Part shown: piece by piece, positions 1-12,800 of the stretch | Position numbering within the stretch: position 1 is the stretch's first letter | Layout: every line of letters begins with the position of its first letter | From: Acanthopleura granulata | Lineage: Eukaryota; Mollusca; Polyplacophora; Chitonida; Chitonidae | Assembly (NCBI GenBank): GCA_016165875.1 | Contig: JABBOT010000002.1 | Location: 25,868,265 to 25,932,264, forward strand | Direction of reading: 5' to 3' | DNA length: 64,000 nucleotides | Program-made: the position numbers and the translations under genes | The notes under the pieces: model-generated | What the model was told of the DNA's origin: nothing | The model's database searches: none | The model's input: the letters and a program-made list of their open reading frames with translations, nothing else

Positions 1-510
1 TTCAAAATGCACACCCCTATAATGAATCATGCCTTTGAGTAAAGTGGCAATTGCAAGAGACAGTAGTATCCATCTTAAATATTTTTCTACGCCACCTGCC
101 TGGAAGCCAAGCATACAATGGTACAGCAATTCTGTCCGTCCTTTACTTTTGTGTCGGCGCTATATCTCAAAATGTTTTTCCATGTGTGGTTTTAATTTTT
201 AGTGGATACAGGGATATGATGTGTCGTTACACATTTGTCCATGTCTGCAATATCCTTGGTAACCAGACCGCCATTTCCCCTATATATGCTGTATAATTAC
301 ATAGGACTGTCAAGGCTAAGTCTCAAATTGTTTTCAGTGTGCAGTTTTAATTTTTGGTGTATGCATATGGATGTGACACTGTTGTGACTCACATTTGTCC
401 ATTTCCACGGTTGCCACAGTAACCAGATTGTCATTATCACTGCGTATACTATATCAATACATATGACTTTGTACAGTCTACATTTCCAATTGCTTTCCAT
501 GTTCAGTTTC

Positions 511-779
511 ATTTATTTATTTATTTGATTGGTGTTTTACACTGTACTCGAGTATTTCACTTATATGATGGGGCCAGCTTTATGGTGGAAGAACCAGGCA
601 GAGTCTGGGGGGAAACCCATGGCCATCCGTAGGTTTCTGGCAGACCTTCTCGTGTACGGCCAGAAAGGCAGCCAGCATGAGCTGAACTTGAACTCACAGC
701 GACTGCATTGGTGGGAGGTTTATGGGTCATCACCCTGCGTTAACGCGCTAACCGAGCCATGGCGGTCCCCCCCCCCCCC
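511..779 (-). mobile_element. tRNA-headed SINE, copy 1 (minus orientation)
   Basis: The ATTT-repeat tail is at the left. It is followed by the body shared with the copies at 21778, 55975 and 56620 ('gattggtgttttac', 'tatttcacttatatga', 'gccagcatgagct'). A tRNA-like head lies at the right, next to a run of about 12 C. The element interrupts the left-end tandem-repeat field. Confidence 0.75.
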
Positions 780-1277
780 ATTTTCAATTTTTAATTCTTG
801 GTGGATACTTACACCTAGAGGTGGCACTGTGTCGCAACTCACTGTTCGTCCATTTCTGTAGTTGCCATGGTAACCAGATCACCCTTTTTCTCTACATATA
901 CTGTTGTAATAGATTTGTAACGAAAATTTCATCCCACCCTACACATACTCTTTACAATGCACGAGTATATATAAAGTGGGATAAAATTTTCACGGCTCAT
1001 CGCCTGCCAGAAGTTGGAATTGAAGACATGGCTGATGGCTCGAAAAGTTAGATTTAGAAGTTTAAACTGTTGGATTTCTGTTGAAAGATGGTTTACCGGT
1101 GCTGACTTTGTCATGTTTACATTCCGGTTGACGTTAGGAATATGCTCATAACAAATGTTAGGTAGGGTTCGAGCTGTTATTTGAAGTGAAATGATCACCG
1201 TGGACTTCTATGGAACCAATGCTAGGCACTACAATAACGTATGTAGGCAACCAGCTGGCTGTGCTAGGAATCTGAGC

Positions 1278-1720
1278 ATGCATAGCGGTCGTACGAATTA
1301 CCCATAAGTACCCATTACGAATTGGAATTACCCATAAGTTTGAAGACAAAATAATGTCCGAAAGTTGTTGAATTCACAATAGAAATGTTCTCTGATACAG
1401 TTTACCCTCACTGACTTGGCTTACATTATATTTCTTCCAGTCAGTAGACATTGCTGAGAGATGTGATGGTGTGATGGAAACAAGGCTCCATATACGCGCC
1501 ACAACAGTGTTGTCACTGACCGAATCTACTCTCGCGTATCTGAAATACGGGAACATGATCGGAAGACGGGACACGTCTGAATTTAAAGGAGAAGCAAATA
1601 TAGAAATTTAAATATGAATATCAACACCCCGGACAACACTTTGTGTTCAAACTGGTCCTTATGGGTAATTCTAAGTCCTTATGGGTACTTATCGGTAATT
1701 CGTACGATCTGTATGCATAG
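1278..1720. mobile_element. MITE-like element with ~60 bp terminal inverted repeats
   Basis: The arm at 1286-1341 (contains 'cgtacgaattaccc' and 'aattacccataag') is matched in reverse complement by 1654-1712. The 8-bp direct repeat 'atgcatag' flanks the arms at 1278-1285 and 1713-1720 and could be a target-site duplication, as hAT-type transposases make, although the word is partly palindromic. No transposase is visible in the ~310 bp interior, so it would be non-autonomous. Confidence 0.55.
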
Positions 1721-3430
1721 TTCATTGAAGGCCCTTAACCAGATTGCTATTTCCTTATATATACTATATAGTTAGATATGACTAGATACAGATATGATAA
1801 TTTGTCAACTTTCATACGCCGTCTGTATTTGTGTCCGGGGCATATCTCGAATTTTTTTTCCACATACCGTTTTAATTTTTGGTGGACACACAGATACAGG
1901 TGTGAAGATGTATCGCAACTTCCATTTTTCCATTTCCACAGTTGCCTTGGTAACCAGATCACCATTTTCCCTGCATATGACGTATAGGACTCACATGTCC
2001 ATTTTCATGGTTGCCGTGGTAACCTGATAGCTATTGCCATTATATATGCCATATAGTTAGGTATGGACTTTGTGTCTGAACCATATTTAGTTTTAATTCT
2101 TGTTGGATACTTAGATACAGATAAGACAATGTGTCAATTTTCACGGTTGCCATGGTTACCAGATTGAACTTTTATTCCATAAACTTTATAAATAGATGCG
2201 ACAACTCCAGGAGTTTTAATTTTTTGTGGATGCATATATACAGACGTAATGAAGAGTTGCAACTCACATTTTTTCCTTTTCCGTGATAGCCATGGTAAAT
2301 GGATTAATATTTTTCCCAATACCTGATGTATTCATAGGTATGACTTGATGGTAGTGGGTGCCAGCTACAACTCAAAATGTTTTCCATATTCAGTTTTAAT
2401 TCTTGGTGTCGATTTGTTGCTCTTGTTGACTTTCACTGTTGCCATGGTAACCAGATTGCCATTATCATGCATATAGTACTTTATAAATAGATATGATTTC
2501 TTGTCAGGGCTATGACTCTAATTATTTTCCATATTCATTTTTAATTTTTGGCTGATACATATATACACAGATGTTGATGTATCGGGACTCGTGTCCATTT
2601 TCATTTCTTGGCAGATACATAGACGAAGGTGACAGACAGAGGTGACAATTGACATTTGTTTACCTACTTCCATGGCTGCTATGATAATTAGTAACCCCAC
2701 GCCAAAACCTTGTAAAAGATGAGAACTGTCATTCACATACACATACTTTTGAAGCCGTTTCTTTCCAAACTAATTGCATTATGTGTACTTTTCATCAAAA
2801 CCCATGAGGTACTTTCCCTCACAGTTCATACTCATCACAACTGTGCTGGTATTTGTTTATACATTTCCAACGAATGTATTTGCATGGGTGTATATTATGC
2901 TCACCTGAACTCCTTACCGTTGCCACAGTATCCAGATTGCCCTTATCCTTACGTCTATAATATGGATACAATTTCGTGTCTCCATCTCCAATTGTTTTCC
3001 ATGAACAGTTTTAATGTTCATGATTCCCAAATTGTCCATTTCCATTTTTTGGCAGATCAATAGAGACATGACTGCAGACATTTGTATATTTCTGTGGCGG
3101 CCATGATAATTAGTACCCCCGCCCCAAAACCTCAGAACAAGATGAGAATAATAATTTACTTCCACATATTTTCAAAAACATTTCTTTCCATTCTTTTCAA
3201 ATACTTTTAAGTTTAATATTTTATAGAAGAACATCTCATAAAATCCCATGAAGTGTTTTCCATCACAGTTTATACTCATCACAATGGTATTTTTTTTATA
3301 CTTGTCGAACAAATGTACTTGTTTGGGCATATATTGTGGTCACCTAAACTGGTGTTTATACTTGCGGTGAGTTACGTTTTAGAACCCAACCTTGCACAAA
3401 AACAGAGGCAATCAGCATGTCTATATGTTA

Positions 3431-4509
3431 CATGAAGTAGGCAGCACTGGTCTACCTGGTTTCAGTGTACTTTCAAATGGCTGCAGGTAGATCCGTTTCA
3501 TTCTCCACAGCTTCTCTGTCAAAAAAAACAGATCTGTACTCTTCTATCATGTAACCTGGAACTCTGTCCTTTCGAGTGTGCTCTCCTTAAAGCCTCATAG
3601 GATGTCAAAGCTTCCTTCTATATTGCAGTAATTCTGACTTATTATAGAGAACATTACGTCACAATTGACATAAATGTATCAGCCACAACGACAATCTGCC
3701 AAGCTTCACACTAGGCATCCTCCAGAAAATGATAAAGTTGTGGAATGTTTGGATCAATGAAAGATGATCAGCAACTTGCTTGGTAGTCATAAATATAATT
3801 TTTGTTGTAATAATACACAGAAGGAACTATAAGCCAATATTATTAAAAAGATGATCTTAATTTTGAGAAGAGTAGTCGAGTTTTTCCTTGCAATGATGTC
3901 ATATTATCTGAAAATGGCGACTTGGGAAATTCAGATGCTGAATGCAGGCTACAGGATCGAGTTGTCAGTAAATGAACAATTCGAAGTGGTTAATATGGAA
4001 ACTCAGCTGGGAATGCGGCCAACTGATCTTGGGGTTAGATTGCAGGTTGTTTAGTCTGTCTTGCACCTCGCTGAAGCAGGATGTAAAAAATCTGACCCTC
4101 CAACCTGCAGAGAGACCAACTTATATCAGCTGATTGTCACAGGTAATAATAAATGTTGTATTGCTTTCAGTTGGCCTCAGCAACTCACTGTAAAGCAGCT
4201 GACATTGTGACTTTCTGTGGTTGCCTGAGTTGATCACATGATGACATCACATAAGGAGTGTGTGCATTAAGAAATCTAAGAAGTCGAGAATTCAATTCAA
4301 AGTATTAAGACATTAGTAAGACTGACATGTAAGAGAGCTGTGAATTGTAATAAACCACCCAGTTATAGCATAAAAACAACCTCAAAACAAAACTAAAATA
4401 TTAATCAATGGCCAAACAGTTTAATACAAAGTCAACTGGCATGCCCAGAAATTCAAGTGTAAGATTATGTTTTGTTTCAAGCTTACTACGGTGTCACACA
4501 TAACATACA
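3431..4509. other. Intergenic / UQCC4 3' flank, no gene seen
   Basis: AT-rich sequence without a recognisable coding exon. On the minus strand it is downstream of the UQCC4-like stop codon and so must contain that gene's 3' UTR. A reverse-complement ATTAAA near 4422 is a possible but weak poly(A) signal. Confidence 0.4.
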
Positions 4510-4906
4510 TCACTGTTTTGCACTTGTCTGCAGCTCAGCTAACCTGGCTTCAAGTTCGTCCGTTGGTTTTCCATGCTTTTTGTTATACTCAATACTCAAC
4601 TCTATCTGCGTTTTTTCAAGTCCTGGAATTCTGTCATATAGACTTGTGTTTAATTCCTCATCAATATCATTTTCTTCTCGAAGATATAAAAAGTATACAA
4701 GAAATGTGATCAGACTGATGCCGATTACATAGGGCTGATATGCCGGTACATCTCTCTTTGGAGATAAATACCTCTCTGAACTATTCCAGTTGCCAGCTTT
4801 ACTTGTAGAGAACTTGACAGGCTTATCCATCTCTATGTCAAGATCTTCCCCTGGTCTTCGCTGGAGCATAGTGCAGCTTGTTAAATGAACAGGCGCCCCC
4901 AGTGAA
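4510..4906 (-). CDS. UQCC4: UQCC4-like (CCSMST1/C16orf91) exon 2
   Basis: This exon encodes most of a small mitochondrial protein resembling UQCC4, an inner-membrane assembly factor of ubiquinol-cytochrome c reductase (complex III). It shows the family signature DKPVKFSTSKA, then one membrane segment (VIGISLITFLVYFLY) followed by an acidic tail starting REENDIDEEL. The acceptor is strong: a pyrimidine-rich tract ending TTACAG at 4907-4909. A longer reading frame extends through this tract, but phase favours splicing to the exon at 6000-6079. The joined protein is 158 residues. The identification rests on motif memory only; another single-pass mitochondrial protein is possible but less likely. 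Confidence 0.72.
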
Positions 4907-5999
4907 CTGTAACAAATTAAGAAAAAGCTCTGCACAACACCATGAATTCTAAATGCAAGATTTCTCTATTTAATTTCTAGTATGAAGGACATCATTGAAA
5001 TTGTTAAAAAGAAAGGGACCAGGGTGGGAGGAAGAGGGGAGGCATATCCCAGCTCACAGCTGGCCACAAGGTGCTAGGTAAGGTGGACACCCTGACAAAG
5101 TGGCATCAGAAAGTCAACATCATACCTCCCCCTCCACAGAGACACACACCACCTTCACCTCTTTGGCAAAGCCCCTGAATAAGGTGAGTTTTGCATGCCC
5201 TTTCTTTTAATACTACTTATCTCATGTTGTTGTGAAATTTTCTGCGAATTCGTGTCGAAAACCTTACTTATATGTGTGCATATTAGTTTTTGACCCATCC
5301 CCCACATGTTTAACCATCAGGGTATCTTAATGTCTTTGTGAGAGATACAGAAGATAGGAAAACAAATTGGAAAGGAGACCTAACCCATTAGACATTGTAT
5401 GCTACTGATACAACGTCTAACAGAGGTCCATTTGAAAAACGAGAGGTATTCTCCTGTTCGTATTTAGATGCTGCCTACGCTTTAAAATCTGTATGTTCCT
5501 CAATCAGCACTGATCAGCTGAGAGGACCCTATGTTGCGGCGGTTTTAAAATTCTTGTGTTACCCTTTTACTTCAACACTATTGGCTGTTTATCTACCATT
5601 CAATGTGAATATTTACTTAAGATGGTACAGTACATAACAATAAGCATCAAGCCAGGGCAGAACCTAGTCTCGTCCATATGAGCTATTTTAAAATTCTTGC
5701 TGTTTTACGATGAATATCAGAATTTTAAAATGCACGTAGTACAAGTCTATCCACTGATCTCTATAGATTAATTAAGGAGCACAATGCTGCCCTGCTGGTA
5801 CAGTAAAATCTTTGAACGCATGTGACTCAAAGTAGTCCTAGTTCGACACCAAAGACGACATATTTGCAATGACGACCCCCTTCCCAAATTATACGTCGCT
5901 TTTGGCATCTAAACTCAGACTGTACTGAGTACAGCATGTTCTTTACGTATAAAACAATTTACACACTGCGCCAGTGATCAAATACAAGTGTAATCTTAC
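4907..5999 (-). other. Intron 1 of the UQCC4-like gene
   Basis: Bounded by donor GTAAGA (5999 downward) and acceptor TTACAG (4909-4907) on the minus strand. I see no other gene inside. Confidence 0.65.
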
Positions 6000-6079
6000 A
6001 CCAAGGCATATTTATGTGCCAATAATCTTGTTAAAAGTCCATGGCGATGTTGGCAAATCTGTTTCATAACATATGACAT
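6000..6079 (-). CDS. UQCC4: UQCC4-like exon 1, mitochondrial leader
   Basis: The ATG at 6079-6077 begins MSYVMKQICQHRHGLLTRLL, a basic, amphipathic, acid-free leader of mitochondrial presequence type. The exon ends with two bases of a Val codon before GTAAGA, which matches the phase of exon 2. The frame is open for a further 66 codons upstream, but that stretch does not resemble a leader, so this inner start is preferred. Confidence in the splice is good and in the exact start moderate. Confidence 0.62.
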
Positions 6080-6690
6080 CTTTCGTCGGTCAGCACAGCC
6101 ACAGAACAAGGCGTAGTACTCCGTGACCACTCGCAGCAAACTTGTCACACCTCCGTGAAACTTCAAACCTACACAGCAATAGCCAATGCTATAGTTGTTT
6201 ACTGCTGACAGGGTACGTTTGAGAAAAGAGCAATAGCTTGAAAATAAATGACTGAAAGATTCAGCCGGATCAGACACTGGGCTCGATCAAACTCTCTTAT
6301 GTCACAGTTTATAGACTGTGTTGAAATGTGTAATTTGAAAGCCATACGGAAAGTCTTAACTTCACCGAAGTTTCACATATTGAATTGCGCTAACATGTTT
6401 GTAAAAGAGATGCTCAAAATTATCGATGTTGAGTAAAATCGGTGTTGAGTTTTTTTATGGCTCAAGGGTTGCGCCAAAAGCGATAAATGCGAATGGACCA
6501 CTTTATAAGCAACCATTGCCAAGATGGATTCTTTCTGAACGCGCTGCTAACACCACATCCAAAAAATGGCGGCAAACGTTCTACTTCAAGAAGTACCTGT
6601 GATACTTTATTTTAATTTAACCATAAAATCGTTATTCTCATGTTAAAAATTTTAATCGGTTGATTAGTCCAGTAGCTATGTGTAGGTTAC
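6080..6690. promoter_or_regulatory. Shared head-to-head promoter region, UQCC4-like / TOP3A
   Basis: The two genes diverge from this 611 bp interval, so both promoters and 5' UTRs should lie here, although either could use a more distant start site. I see no convincing TATA box. The CG-containing stretch beside the TOP3A start (about 6705-6780) and the lack of a TATA box would suit a housekeeping bidirectional promoter. This is inference from layout. Confidence 0.5.
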
Positions 6691-6828
6691 ATGCATTATT
6701 ACCGTAGTATACGCCTTCTGAGCGCTGCAGTTCGCTCGGAAACAATGGTGCGAGTTTTGAACGTCGCCGAGAAAAATGATGCAGCCAAGTGCTTGGCTGA
6801 AGTCCTGTCGCGAGGCCATGTGAGAAAG
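6691..6828 (+). CDS. TOP3A: TOP3A exon 1 with two in-frame starts
   Basis: The first ATG (6691) gives [18 protein letters not shown], a basic, acid-poor leader of mitochondrial type. A second ATG (6745) gives [15 protein letters not shown], the start of the TOPRIM fold. An in-frame TAG lies just upstream, near 6673. Human TOP3A likewise makes a mitochondrial form and a nuclear form from alternative starts. Donor GTACAC at 6829. Intron 1 (6829-9687) contains a long inverted repeat, a SINE fragment and nothing else coding. Confidence 0.85.
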
Positions 6829-9800
6829 GTACACCGTTGCAGCTGAAACCCCTCTGTCTTTGTCGAAGTTTTCATGTTCTTAAAAGTGTACTTGCTGGGA
6901 TATTTCCTAATGGAGCCTTTATCAGTTCACAAAAAATTTGGGTCTGGCGGCCCATTAGTGCGACAAAATCTGTGTCTGCATGCTCATTTAATGTACCGGT
7001 ACTTAGAGGCATTGCATACAGACGTCAGGCGTAGACTGCATTGCAAGTAGAATATGTCTAGGGAACGTTTGGTAGCTGGGATACTCCTGCCGGCCTACAT
7101 GGCCAAAGAAATGCAGTGGAACGTTTGACTTGTTTGACTTGTTGAAGGTACTCCCTCTCTTACATCGCCAAGATCTCTAAAACCACAAATCCTTTTCACA
7201 TAACATTGACATGCTTGTGTTCTTTGATAATTTGCCTCCATGTTGATGTATAATACATGCTTACATGGTCAAGCATTGGTACTATTAAACGGCCACAAAT
7301 CTCTTTTTCTTCTCACGCCTCGCGCCTCCAGCACGGACAGTCAGGGTATGACCCAAGTTGCTTCGGTTTAATGTTAAAAAAATCTTTTTTCTGCAGAATT
7401 TCATTTTGTTGCCATCTCCATTGCTCTAAGGTTTGCAGGAAAATGCACTTGATGAGATGACTAACAAACACTCAATCAGTGTTAGCGAGTAGTAGGCCCT
7501 ACTGTAAACCGCACACGTCATATTTGACCTTGCATGTGGCTTAAACGAGACTTGAAAAGAGATCTGTGGCTGTTATATGATATGAATGCTTGACCATTTA
7601 TGCACATATTAAATACCAGCTTGAAGGCAAATTATCAAGTAATACAGCGATGTCAATGTTATGTGAAAAGAATCTGTTGTTTTGAAGATCTGGATGATAG
7701 AATGGAGGGAGTACGGCAGTAACCAAGCAGTTGCTAGACAAATACCACGTGTAATTCAGTTTTCAGTTTGACATCTGTATGTATTACCTATCAGTATATT
7801 AAATAAGCATACAGATGCAGATGCCAGTTGCCTCCCACCATAATGTTGGCTGTTGTATAAATGAAATATTCTTGAGTATGATATAGAACACCCATGAAAT
7901 TAGTGAATAAATCATAAAGGACTGAGAGTGCAAGTCATCATTACAAAGAATCCACTGGGATCATTTAAACAACAAATTAAAAGTTGTGGTGTGAACTTAG
8001 CTTGACACTTCCAGGGGTTGAAATACCCCACAAAGCCCCAGGGGTCATTGGCTCCTAAAAATCAAAACATTAGGAGCCAGATACCAAAAGGAGGAGTGAT
8101 AAATTAAGAACTTTGCAAAGCTTCACGAAAAATTTATTTAAGAAAAAAAAAGAAAAAGAAACCTTTTTTATATTTTGTATTTTTGTCACACTGAACAGGA
8201 CATTGTGTTTTTTGTACTGTTGAAGATGAGCCATGGCCTATCATTTTTCAACACTTGGTTAAAACGTTGCTCAGGTGTTAATTTTTTCCTCACTGCATGG
8301 TCTGCATCATCCCAACATGTTTGCCAACTCAGGAAGTGGTGAATGAGTGATCTTGGGGTTTGGCCTTTCACTATCATTACGAATATGTTGCTGCTTATTT
8401 CCTCCACCATCTGCATTTGCAAAAAAGCATAGTTTGAGTTGTTTTTGCTTTGCTGCCGTCACTGAATGCAGAATTTACAACGGTTGGTTTTTGCTATGGC
8501 AACGACGGCAAACTGTTTAACTAGGTCATCGTTCAACAAGATTATACGCGGGCACTCGAAACATTTCTCAGGGGGTTCAGTAAAGCTGCATGAAGTTTTT
8601 TATTCACTGCCTACCGAAACAGAAACAGAGACCTGCACTAGGAAAACGACTGGAATTTATACATGTATCTCTGAGGAAACTGAGCAATATCTAGAAATGC
8701 CTATGGCGATAGTCCATGAACAGCTCGCCAGATGGCAAGTAGCTTGAAGAAATTTATGAGCCAGAGTTAAACTTCACTCACAGATGGCAAGTTGGTGCCT
8801 GAGTATTTCAAACCCTGACTTCCAATGTTTTACCTAAAGTACTCTTAGAAAAGAACATGATATATAATTTATAGTCATGTTACACTCTATAGACTAATAA
8901 CCTACGGTGTTAATGCTCCAAAAACATAGGATTATACTTATGCAGGTGTTTAGATAAATACCACTGCCATATTTCCTCCTCTGTTCTTCATTAAATTTTC
9001 TGTTGTAATATGTTTGTAACACCCGTCTCTAATTTTTGTTTAGATATTTCTTTACTGTTTACTCTTGTTTTAGTTTAATTTAATTTAATTACAGTATATA
9101 TACATGCCATACACACGACTGTATATCTCTCAGTGCTCAATGGGCTGACATTCCTGCTCTCATTTTAAGCTTTGGCTTACGCCGCAACTGTGTATTGAAG
9201 TGCGAACTGTCATTAAGTTGTTGTTACAGTATCACTATAGTTCCTAGTCTAATTCACATTCCCTGCTGTCAGTTTTATTACATCCTTGTTTACGCTTAGA
9301 TTGTGTACTCAGCATCCTCAGACTTTGATCCTATGTAGCATGATCCCTTCCTGATACTAACTGTCACCCCCACCTGCTGCACCCCACCATAGTTTTTGCT
9401 GTTTTCGTTGGCTAGATGAATCTACTGTGCCACGTTCTATTGTTTGTATGTATAATAGGATTTGTGTATATATACCAGCTGTTTGTGTTACCGCTTGCGT
9501 ATTCCTGAAGTTGACATAAAATTTTGTTGAAATATTGCAATATCAAACATGTGACCTCTTAGTTTTTTCGGAGTATCTATGCTTTTACATTATGCCAGTC
9601 TTATTGGTGGAACAACTTATGCTAATTATGCATGTTAATGCCCTTAAGTCATGCTGACAAATCTCATCTAATTCTTATATGTTACAGAGGGAAGGGTTCT
9701 CCAGATTTAACAAAATCTATGAATTCGAGTATGTTCTGATGGGACAAAACGTTACCATGACAATGACCTCAGTGTCAGGTCATCTTCTGGCTCATGAGTT

Positions 9801-12800
9801 CACAGGACAGTATAAAAAGTGGTGAGTGGTATGATGAATATTAAGGCAATGTTTGTCCTAGAATAGTTGTGCAACTTATAAATTGGTGAATTTTTGGTTT
9901 GAAATGTATGGATTTAATTACAAATGTATGATTTGCTTTAATGTTTAGATGAACTGTTTTGTTGTCCTAGGGTTTGTTCAATATATATCAATAGTAAGTG
10001 AGTCTCATACACCACAGTGTGCTTTTTATGATAGTTATTATTAGAAAAAAGGTTAATGATTCTTGGTAATTTATTTCTTTTAACACTAGGTATGGCTGTA
10101 ACCCAGTTTCCTTGTTTGATGCACAGGTCATCAAATATTGCCCAGACAACTACAAAGATATCAAAGTGAGTATAAGTTATTCCACACTTAATTGTAAAAC
10201 TTACAGGTTAAGTCATGTTCCTCATTAGCTTCAATACATTCAAAATGTGGCAATATCAAAAACTACTCATTCTAATATTTTTCAGCGTACATTAGAGCGA
10301 GAGGCTCGGGGCTGTCAAAAACTTATCATCTGGACTGACGGTGATAGAGAAGGGGAAAATATTGGCTATGAAATCATAGATGTGTGTAAAGCAGGTATAT
10401 GCATTGTAACTATGTGGTACTAGTATGTGGAAGAATTTTGGATGACCTCCTTTTCAAAACAATTTTGAATTTATGGAACATACATCTGTTTTTCTTCATT
10501 TATTTCTTCATTGTAGTCTTTTTGTAGCGGCACTCGAAACCAATTACCACCACATGCCAACTTGCTATTGATATGGCTCTGTAAAACTAGAAAAAGCATT
10601 TTAAAGCAGAGATCTGAAATCTTACAGAGGCAAACAGTTGAATTAGTGGAAACTTTACCACTAGTTTCGCACATTACGTATCATTGATTTAGTATCCCCA
10701 TTTCTTTGTTCCTGTTTTCAGTAAAAGAAAAAATCCAGGTCTTTCGAGCAAGATTTTCTGAAATTACTCCCAGGTAAGGGTACCTGTCCATAACTAGGAT
10801 GTGAATGTTAAATGTTACGTGGCTGGGCGTATTTTCTTCTGGGATCGCTTGGTATGATGCATCATTACTTTGAGATAATTATACTGAAAATACAGTTGTA
10901 CCACATATATTTACTGACTTGGTCAGGGTTCTCCTCAGTAGCACTGCCAGACATTATACTTTGGGTATTTTGGTGGATCACACCATGTTTAATTTAAGAA
11001 ACTTATTGCCCCTCATCAATTACAGAAAAAACCTCCTGAATTAAAGCTGAGGTTTAGTCAATGTATGGTGTTCTTAAATATGTTACCACTTTGATTCTGT
11101 GCTAATCTAGGTACACTCATTGTAGCTCCGCAGAATTACACAACACAACAATACACCATGTGTGGAAACACAGGTTTGTACTTAATAGTTTGAGAAGTCG
11201 CTTAAGTATGATTTTGTGATCAGTTGTGTTAGCAGGAAATATTTGCACTGAATTATTTGTCAAAAGTACATGGCTTATTAATAATATAATACACATGTAT
11301 CACTTTTAATCAAAAAACAATAATTATCGTTGATGTTTGTTTGGCAGATCAGTAGAACAGGCATGTCGAAACCTCCAGCAACCTGATCGTAATGTGAGTG
11401 ATGCTGTGGATGTGCGTTCAGAGCTGGATCTAAGGATAGGTGAGCTGATGATACATGTTATGTTAAGTGGATGTGCGTTCAGAGCTGGATCTAAGGATAG
11501 GTGAGCTGATGATACATGTTAAGTGGATGTGTGCTCAGAACTGGATCTAAGCATGGGTGAGTAGATGGTAGATGTTAAGTGGATATGTGCTCAGAGCTGG
11601 ATCTAAGTATGGGTGAGCTGATGATAGATGGTAAGTGGATGTGTGGTCAGAGCTGGATCTAAGCTTGGCTGAGCTGATGATAGATGTAATGTTTAGTGGT
11701 TGTGTGCTCAGAGCTGGATCTTAGATAATGATAGATACCATGTTAAGTGACATGTGCTCAGAGCTGGATAGGTGAGTTGATAATAAACATTGAAGGCTCA
11801 AAATAACATTGAAAATATATGTAGCAAATTTGCACTTTTGAAACTTGGTTAGCAATTTCGTCAACCAAAAGGCACAGTGACACAATGTAAGTATGAAACA
11901 ATACGATATTAAGGTAGTAATTTCATTATGTGTCTGATTGTACAGTGTGAATTATATTTTTTTGTGTTGTTCAATTAAAAAAGCAGAAAAAAGTGAATAA
12001 CAGTTCCCATATATATTTTCATGTTTTCAATTCAGTCATTAAATCAACAATTAACAGGCAAGATCTTACTTTTACCTCGACATGCTGGTGTTGCTTTTTG
12101 ATATGTGTCAGTGTCAGAAATGAACATATGTCAAAACATTTAATTCAACGATTTCCCAGAAACACACCACCAAATCTTGGAAGTGGCAGTTTTGCTGGTC
12201 GTATTCCATGTTCAAATCTCCATTGTCCACCTCGTGGAGCTCTTCTTTATACCACTGCTAAAATTTTATGAGGGCAATATTTTAAAATTCCCATAACTGT
12301 CACCTGGTCCAAGCCAGTCAGTTTTAACTGTTTCATTTTGTCTTGTGACAATATCTGCAAGCGTATCACCCTAGGGTCCAGTCAGTTATAGGTAGAGTCA
12401 GAGAACTCAGGCCGAGGTGATGGCTGACAGTTTCCTTTCTCAGTCCACTGGCAATAAATATGAATGGATTTATATTTTTTCTTCACCAGTGTAGAAAGTA
12501 AGTGAAATTCAATTTGCCACAATGGTGAGTACATTGCTATGCATAACATTTGTGTCTGTCACTGCTGGTGTGTTGTTGACCTTATTTTTTCAGGAACTGA
12601 CATTGTTGAAAGCTGCATCGCATGTTGTAAATCAGCCAAATGGGCTAGTCACAAGGAGGACCGTGATGTGGTAATATGGTTATTAATGCTGTCTAGGCCA
12701 ATCACACATATATTACAAGAACTCATCATGGGAGTAAGACACTTCATCTGATGTACATTTGTTTTCATTCCACTGCACATGAATTAGATCTATCTGAAGC

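Larger units (their letters stand above)
1..3430. repeat. Degenerate tandem-repeat field (about 180 bp theme)
   Basis: The motif 'gttgccatggtaaccagat' and close variants recurs near 250, 411, 860, 1939, 2010, 2143, 2285, 2430 and 2920. Each copy is linked to a shared 'ttttaatttttggtgga' block and a 'tatatatgctgtata' block, so the stretch is an old diverged tandem array of roughly 100-190 bp units. A second direct duplication pairs about 2700-2910 with 3115-3350. The field is interrupted by a SINE and an inverted-repeat element. Small open frames here follow the repeat and do not look like genes. Confidence 0.7.

Noticed and set aside
8186..8747. Open frames of 78 and 93 codons in TOP3A intron 1
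   Set aside because: No similarity that I recognise and no supporting splice or promoter signals.
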